Below are positions 11,159-15,547 of a stretch of 15,547 nt of DNA, one piece after another. Numbering within the stretch: the first letter of the stretch is position 1; every line of letters starts with the position of its first letter. The position numbers were made by a program, and so were the translations under genes. The notes beneath the pieces are model-generated. The model saw nothing but the letters and a program-made list of their open reading frames with translations. It ran no database searches and had not been told where the DNA came from. The stretch covers positions 1-15,547 of the forward strand of contig CAZPQV010000051.1 in the NCBI GenBank assembly GCA_964588705.1, in the 5' to 3' direction. The DNA is from CAZPQV01 sp964588705. GTDB taxonomy: Bacteria; Bacteroidota; Bacteroidia; Flavobacteriales; Weeksellaceae.

Positions 11159-13180
11159 CTAAAACGAGTACGTAAACGCCAGTCCAAAACTTCTTCCCGG
11201 AGAAAGAATCCGTCTTGTTTTATCTGTAGAAAATGCTCTGCTGAGGTGTTCTGCGTAAGCAACATCAAAAATATTATTCACGCTTCCAACCAAATATCCG
11301 TTTTTGAAAACTTCGTATCTCACATCGAAATCAAAGACTGAGAAAGCAGCCGTTTTCAATTCTCCAAAATTTGGATTGATGCGGTCCTGCTTCCCGGAAT
11401 ATCTGTATTTCAAACCTAAATTCACTTTGTCGAAATCTGCAATGAATCTCCATCTGAAATCGACAGGAGCAATCTCCGGAAGCGGATCTTTGGTCGTTAA
11501 ATCCTCTGCATAAGTATAAGCAACCGCCATTTCAGTACGCAGAAATGGGAGGAACTGCCAGTTGAAATTGGCTTCAGCACCGGTTTTATACGCTTTCTCA
11601 ATATTCATATACTGTCTTACGCCGGGAGCTATCATAGAATATTTCTTCACATTCGGATTTACAACGCCTGAAATATAATCCTGAAGGTAGGAGTAGAATC
11701 CATCAATCTGGAAGTAAACATTTTCTCGTTTATAAGTGTAGATTAAATCTACCTGATTGTTGGTTTCTGCATCCAATAGAGGATTTCCGAGCATTTCGTA
11801 ACCGTCTATTCCAACCGTAAAAAGATTAATATAGCGCTCTGTAAGACTCGCACTTCTCTGTCCTCTACCCATCCAAAGCGACAGCATCGAGTGTTTGTCT
11901 AAAGAATGGCTGTAGCCTAAACTCATACTGTGATTAAGATTTTCTGAGCTTACATCACCATAAAGGGTATTGAAAAGGTTGGAAACTTCTTTCGCATCCG
12001 AAGTGTTATAATCCATTCGGTAGGATGCTGAAAGTTTGCCTCTTCCGAAAATATGCTGGAATTCATTGAACCATCCAATCTGTTGAATTTCAGAATCCTG
12101 CCATGCAGTACCATCTCTCATTTTCATATTGGCAGGCATCGTCATTCTTATGTTTTCAGCCGCTTCACTTTTAAAGTCTAAACCGGTGTAGAAGGTACTT
12201 TTGTTTTTTGCAAATTTCAGCTCTCCACGTCCCCCGTAAGTGGTGGATTTCACATCAGAAACCATCATTCTATTCGGTGTTCCCATGGAATGGTCAACCA
12301 AACTTAAATAAGAATTGAAATCGAAATGCTTCAGTAAACCATCAAATTTTGCCAAATGTTTTCCCTGAAACATCCAGGTTTTATCGTAGATAAGATCCAT
12401 GTTCAGCGCAGCGAATTCCACATCGCGGCCTTGGTTGGTATTCACCTGTATGGTTGAAATGTTATTGTCGTTCCATTTAAAATTACCTTTAGTACCAAGG
12501 TTATATCTCTTAAATGCAGAGCGCACTTTATCGCCGTTTCCGTCTTCGTAAGAATCGCCGTTTTGGTAACCGCCGAACAAATCCCAAACCATATTTTTGG
12601 ATGAAAGCGTGGTAAGAAGCTCATTTCTGAAAATATTTCCGTTGCTTTCGTAGCCCGTAGTTACTCTTCCGGAAAACTCAGTTTTATCTGTAAAGATTGG
12701 ATTTAAAGTTACAAAGTTGATGGTTCCTCCCAACGCAGCACCATGACGGAAATGATAAGGACCTTTGTAGATTTCAGCTTCCTTCACCATATTCATATTT
12801 ACCTGGCTTACCGCAGGATCCATTCTCGAAGGGCAGGCATTCACAGCATTTGCTGCGCCATCAATTATTACATTTAACTGTTCATATTTAAAACCTCTTA
12901 ATACGGGATCGGTAGCGTAATTTCCGGCTTTGCGTATACCGTTGATTTCTGGGATATTGTTTAGGAATTTTCCCGCATCATGATTCAAAAGGTCGGCAGA
13001 ACTGGAGGTTTCCAAGCGTTCTTTATTTTTGTCCTTAGGCAGAAGTTTAGTAATTTTTACAACTTCAATATCATGGAATAAGGAATCCTGTTCCTGTTGT
13101 GCATTATAGTTTTGATTTAATAGAAATGCAGCAGCGATAAACGTTTTCAGCGCAAAGACTGAAACAGTTTTGTTTTTCAT
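11159..13180 (-). CDS. TonB-dependent outer-membrane receptor, OprC/NosA copper type
   Basis: A 673-residue TonB receptor. An N-terminal signal ends near NYNAQ (27-28). A plug domain (about 55-165) contains VLRGFKYEQLNVIIDG and ALGGTINFV, and a long beta-barrel follows, ending GLAFTYSF with the terminal Phe. The plug holds ACPSRMDP with C116 and M120, and the barrel has DHSM with H297 and M299. These reproduce the CxxxM and HxM copper-binding residues of Pseudomonas OprC, and the ACPxRMDP block is the family hallmark. It therefore probably imports copper across the outer membrane. It lies 78 nt after a Cys-rich small protein gene, and a strong inverted repeat at 13215-13235 precedes the ATG. 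Length matches the family. Confidence 0.9.
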   Translation of the reverse strand: MKNKTVSVFALKTFIAAAFLLNQNYNAQQEQDSLFHDIEVVKITKLLPKDKNKERLETSSSADLLNHDAGKFLNNIPEINGIRKAGNYATDPVLRGFKYEQLNVIIDGAANAVNACPSRMDPAVSQVNMNMVKEAEIYKGPYHFRHGAALGGTINFVTLNPIFTDKTEFSGRVTTGYESNGNIFRNELLTTLSSKNMVWDLFGGYQNGDSYEDGNGDKVRSAFKRYNLGTKGNFKWNDNNISTIQVNTNQGRDVEFAALNMDLIYDKTWMFQGKHLAKFDGLLKHFDFNSYLSLVDHSMGTPNRMMVSDVKSTTYGGRGELKFAKNKSTFYTGLDFKSEAAENIRMTMPANMKMRDGTAWQDSEIQQIGWFNEFQHIFGRGKLSASYRMDYNTSDAKEVSNLFNTLYGDVSSENLNHSMSLGYSHSLDKHSMLSLWMGRGQRSASLTERYINLFTVGIDGYEMLGNPLLDAETNNQVDLIYTYKRENVYFQIDGFYSYLQDYISGVVNPNVKKYSMIAPGVRQYMNIEKAYKTGAEANFNWQFLPFLRTEMAVAYTYAEDLTTKDPLPEIAPVDFRWRFIADFDKVNLGLKYRYSGKQDRINPNFGELKTAAFSVFDFDVRYEVFKNGYLVGSVNNIFDVAYAEHLSRAFSTDKTRRILSPGRSFGLAFTYSF

Positions 13181-13214
13181 TTTTCTGATTTTAATTTAAT
13201 GGATAGATAGAACG

Positions 13215-13235
13215 GTCTCACAAGATTTGTGAAAC
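13215..13235. promoter_or_regulatory. 21-bp inverted repeat upstream of the copper receptor gene
   Basis: The 9-base arms GTCTCACAA and TTGTGAAAC, with one mismatch, are separated by GAT. The repeat lies 35-55 nt before the receptor ATG. No T-run follows on the minus strand, so it is not a terminator for the upstream small gene. An operator for a metal-responsive regulator or an mRNA hairpin is plausible. Confidence 0.5.
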
Positions 13236-13258
13236 ATCATTTTTAACGAAAATAAAAA

Positions 13259-13618
13259 TCAGGCTTCAGGTGGTTTAGGATAAGTAAAAAAATGGCCGTC
13301 TGATAAAGTGTTATCAGTATTTGAAAACAGCTTTTGTTTGTTGATAATGAGCTTGTTACTTGTCTTGTTTATCTTTACGGCAATCGGCGGGATAAAGTTG
13401 AAATCGAAGTTTTTCAGCACCACATATGTTGTGGAGTTTTGCTCCGTTTGTTCTTTCAATTCACATTTTCCGTGGCAATCCATTTCGGGTTTGTCTTTGT
13501 TTATACAGTGTTCCTCATAGAAATCGCGGTTCACCTGATAATCCAGAAAAATCAGCGAGTTCTGAAAACTTGCCAGAAATATGATAAAGGATAATATGAA
13601 CGAAGTGAAAACTTTCAT
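13259..13618 (-). CDS. Small anchored protein with a Cys-rich putative metal motif
   Basis: A 119-residue protein with a hydrophobic N-terminal segment (about 5-26) that is either a signal anchor or an uncleaved signal peptide. It is followed by CINKDKPEMDCHGKC at 38-52: three cysteines, two nearby histidines (H37, H49) and a Met (M46), ligands suited to Cu(I) or another soft metal. The remainder is Lys/Asn-rich and ends YPKPPEA. Similar small proteins with C-x-NK-x-KP...C-x-GKC accompany copper-type TonB receptors in Bacteroidota (from memory). It precedes the OprC-like receptor in the same direction, supporting a role in copper acquisition or sensing. There is no named family I can assign with certainty. 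Confidence 0.75.
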   Translation of the reverse strand: MKVFTSFILSFIIFLASFQNSLIFLDYQVNRDFYEEHCINKDKPEMDCHGKCELKEQTEQNSTTYVVLKNFDFNFIPPIAVKINKTSNKLIINKQKLFSNTDNTLSDGHFFTYPKPPEA

Positions 13619-13626
13619 TTACACCA

Positions 13627-13634
13627 CAAAAATA
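13627..13634 (-). promoter_or_regulatory. -7 element of the Cys-rich protein / copper receptor unit
   Basis: The minus strand reads TATTTTTG 8 nt before the ATG at 13618, leaving almost no leader. No -33 TTTG is visible 19-20 nt upstream. Between this and the plus-strand gene at 13912 the sequence is AT-rich with only weak dyads and no gene. Confidence 0.4.
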
Positions 13635-13911
13635 GGATAATTTCTGAGGTTTGGGCTATGATTACAGTCACAGAAGCCTTATGACATAAATCATTTATAT
13701 AGCCATTAAGAATATTAAGGAAAAAGATGAATTAAAGGTGTTGCTTAATTGCAGATTTCTCTGAACTTAAAATTCCTGTTATCCTTTCTTAATTATTTAA
13801 TGCTCATAATGTTTAATTAAAACTTTCAATTAAATATTGTTTAAAAGAAATTTCGTAATTCCGTAAAACCCGAAAATTTCATTAAATTTAGACTTTGAAA
13901 AAATAAACACG

Positions 13912-15504
13912 ATGGCAGACAAAGTAAAATTTGTAGAAGAACTCAACGCTAGATATACTCCGAAAGGAGAACACATCATCCTCGGAAAAGGAATGCTCGA
14001 CGGTGAAGTGGTAACGGATGTAAACGTTACGCTTCCTCTGAAAACCATCAACCGTCACGGTTTAATTGGTGGCGCAACAGGAACCGGTAAAACGAAAACC
14101 GTTCAGGTGTTCGTGGAGCAGTTGTCGCACGCCGGAGTTCCTTCGCTTGTTCTCGATATTAAAGGGGACTTCTCGGGAATTGCAGTTCCCGGAGAAAGAA
14201 ACAAAATTATTGAAGAGCGCTATGGAAAAACTCAACTGCCTTGGAATGCACAGAATTTTCCGGTAGAACTGATGACGATTTCCGGCGAAAAAGGTGTGAA
14301 ACTTCGTGCCACGGTTACTGAATTCGGCCCTGTATTATTAAGCAAAATATTACTGCTCAATGAAACCCAGAGCAGCATAATGTCTATTATTTTTAAATAT
14401 TCTGACGACAAAGGGTTGCCGCTGATTGATTTGGACGATCTGAAAAAAGTTCTTCGTTATGTAACCGATGATCCGGTTGGTAAAGGTGAACTGTCTAAAG
14501 ATTACGGTTCCATTTCTTCGGCTTCATTGGGAGCAATTCTGCGTTCCATTGTTGCTTTGGAACAGCAGGGTGGTGCTGCTTTCTTCGGCGAGCCAAGTTT
14601 TGATGTGGACGATTTGCTTCAAACCCGTGACGGAAAAGGAGTGGTAAGTATTTTGCGCGTTGCCGATATTCAGAGTAAGCCGCAGTTGTTTTCAACTTTT
14701 ATGCTGTCACTTTTTGCGGAAGTTTATATGACGTTCCCTGAGGAAGGCGATACCGGAAAACCAAAGTTGGTATTGTTTATCGATGAAGCCCACCTGATTT
14801 TCAAGGAATCCTCAAAAGCACTTCAGGATCAGATTGAAACGATGGTAAAACTCATCCGTTCAAAAGGTGTGGGAATTTATTTTATCACACAAATTCCTGG
14901 GGATGTTCCGGAAAATGTGCTTTCACAGTTAGGTTTAAAAATTCAGCATGCCCTACGTGGATTTACTGCAAAGGATAAAAAAGAAATCTCAAAAGCCGTT
15001 GAAAATTATCCGATTACGGAATATTATGAGGCGGCAAATCTCATCCAGAATCTTGGTATTGGTGAGGCTTTTGTAACGGCTTTGGACGAAAAAGGTATTC
15101 CGACACCATTGGTGCATACCTATCTAATTTCACCGGAATCGAGAATGGATGTACTTACCGATGCGGAGGTTTATGAACTGACAAATAAATCGGCTTTGGT
15201 AAGAAAATATGAAACAAATGTAAACAAAGATTCTGCTTACGAAATGCTGACCACCAGAATGGAACAGGCCGCGAAAAATGCAGAACCGGAAGTTGCAAAA
15301 TCCAGAAGACAGCCAAAACCGGAACCAACAATTTTAGAAACTGTTGTAAACAGTAGAGCGGGAAAAACATTTTTCACAACTTTTGCAAGAGATTTGGCTA
15401 AATACGCATTAGGATTTTTAATTGGGAATAAGACAAAAAATAAAAATGGGACTTCAAAATATGGAATTCAGGGAAAACCTGATGAAAAAATTAAGAATAA
15501 ATAA
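13912..15504 (+). CDS. HerA/YjgR-type ATPase (DUF853 family)
   Basis: A 530-residue P-loop ATPase of the HerA-FtsK superfamily, YjgR branch. Walker A GATGTGKT is at 54-61, Walker B LVLFIDEAH at 286-294 with D291 and E292, and a FITQ sensor segment at 324-327. The N-terminus ILGKGMLDGEVV is the short beta-barrel-like lead-in of the family. The C-terminal about 90 residues are Lys/Pro-rich and variable, with a hydrophobic patch DLAKYALGFLIG near 499-510. Related HerA proteins pump or unwind DNA, but the cellular role of YjgR proteins is not established. It is monocistronic here, divergent from the copper genes. A weak promoter candidate TTAGACTTTG lies about 15 nt upstream. No partner nuclease (NurA) is adjacent. 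Confidence 0.9.
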   Translation: MADKVKFVEELNARYTPKGEHIILGKGMLDGEVVTDVNVTLPLKTINRHGLIGGATGTGKTKTVQVFVEQLSHAGVPSLVLDIKGDFSGIAVPGERNKIIEERYGKTQLPWNAQNFPVELMTISGEKGVKLRATVTEFGPVLLSKILLLNETQSSIMSIIFKYSDDKGLPLIDLDDLKKVLRYVTDDPVGKGELSKDYGSISSASLGAILRSIVALEQQGGAAFFGEPSFDVDDLLQTRDGKGVVSILRVADIQSKPQLFSTFMLSLFAEVYMTFPEEGDTGKPKLVLFIDEAHLIFKESSKALQDQIETMVKLIRSKGVGIYFITQIPGDVPENVLSQLGLKIQHALRGFTAKDKKEISKAVENYPITEYYEAANLIQNLGIGEAFVTALDEKGIPTPLVHTYLISPESRMDVLTDAEVYELTNKSALVRKYETNVNKDSAYEMLTTRMEQAAKNAEPEVAKSRRQPKPEPTILETVVNSRAGKTFFTTFARDLAKYALGFLIGNKTKNKNGTSKYGIQGKPDEKIKNK

Positions 15505-15547
15505 TATTCATCCTTGCATTGAAGATGTATTGAATAGCATTATTAGT

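Noticed and set aside
13681..13694. Fnr-like dyad ATGAC-N4-ATCAT upstream of the Cys-rich gene
   Set aside because: Imperfect and short in very AT-rich DNA, with no link to the promoter element; chance is likely.
1..15547. CRISPR array, insertion sequence or prophage
   Set aside because: No regularly spaced direct repeats, transposase, integrase or phage structural gene was seen on either strand.

Overview
This window looks like a chromosomal segment of a Bacteroidota bacterium, most likely order Flavobacteriales and probably a Chryseobacterium-like Weeksellaceae member (inference). The sequence is AT-rich, starts lack Shine-Dalgarno motifs, and several genes carry the Bacteroidota promoter pattern (-33 TTTG/TTG, 19-20 nt spacer, -7 TAnnTTTG). 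Protein families also fit: an OprC-type TonB receptor, DUF6132, a DUF3365 haem lipoprotein and an RseP with an insert. No insertion sequence, phage gene, rRNA or CRISPR array was seen.

Left part (1-3968): a truncated GIY-YIG protein runs off the left edge. Next come tRNA-Asn(GTT) with a strong terminator and, in its leader, a degenerate tRNA-Asn-like copy behind a canonical promoter. Then follow rseP, a small outer-membrane barrel protein, and two plus-strand genes: an omega-amidase-type nitrilase and a haem-binding DUF3365 lipoprotein.

Centre (4057-9592, all minus strand): a sulfane-sulfur (persulfide) handling island. In transcription order it holds a Crp/Fnr regulator, a TauE/SafE exporter, a small lipoprotein, an OsmC protein, a CstB-like persulfide dioxygenase-rhodanese, a rhodanese-cupin lipoprotein, a DUF6132 membrane protein, a cytosolic rhodanese, a tiny YgaP-like membrane protein and a thioredoxin. 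The distal six genes are tightly packed or overlapping. Proposed flow (inference): persulfide is oxidised to sulfite by the dioxygenase and sulfite leaves through TauE, while rhodaneses and thioredoxin move or reduce sulfane sulfur on both sides of the inner membrane. No sulfide:quinone oxidoreductase is in the window. The regulator is the last gene of a separate three-gene unit with a GreA/GreB-like factor and an unknown secreted protein.

Right part (11159-15504): a copper-type TonB-dependent receptor with the CxxxM and HxM signature of OprC, preceded by a small anchored protein with a Cys-rich CINKDKPEMDCHGKC motif. The two are separated by a strong inverted repeat. A plus-strand HerA/YjgR-type ATPase closes the window.

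The best leads are the sulfur island with its two CxxGxC mini membrane proteins and rhodanese-cupin lipoprotein, the copper receptor plus Cys-rich partner, the operator-like dyads, and the tRNA-like leader.
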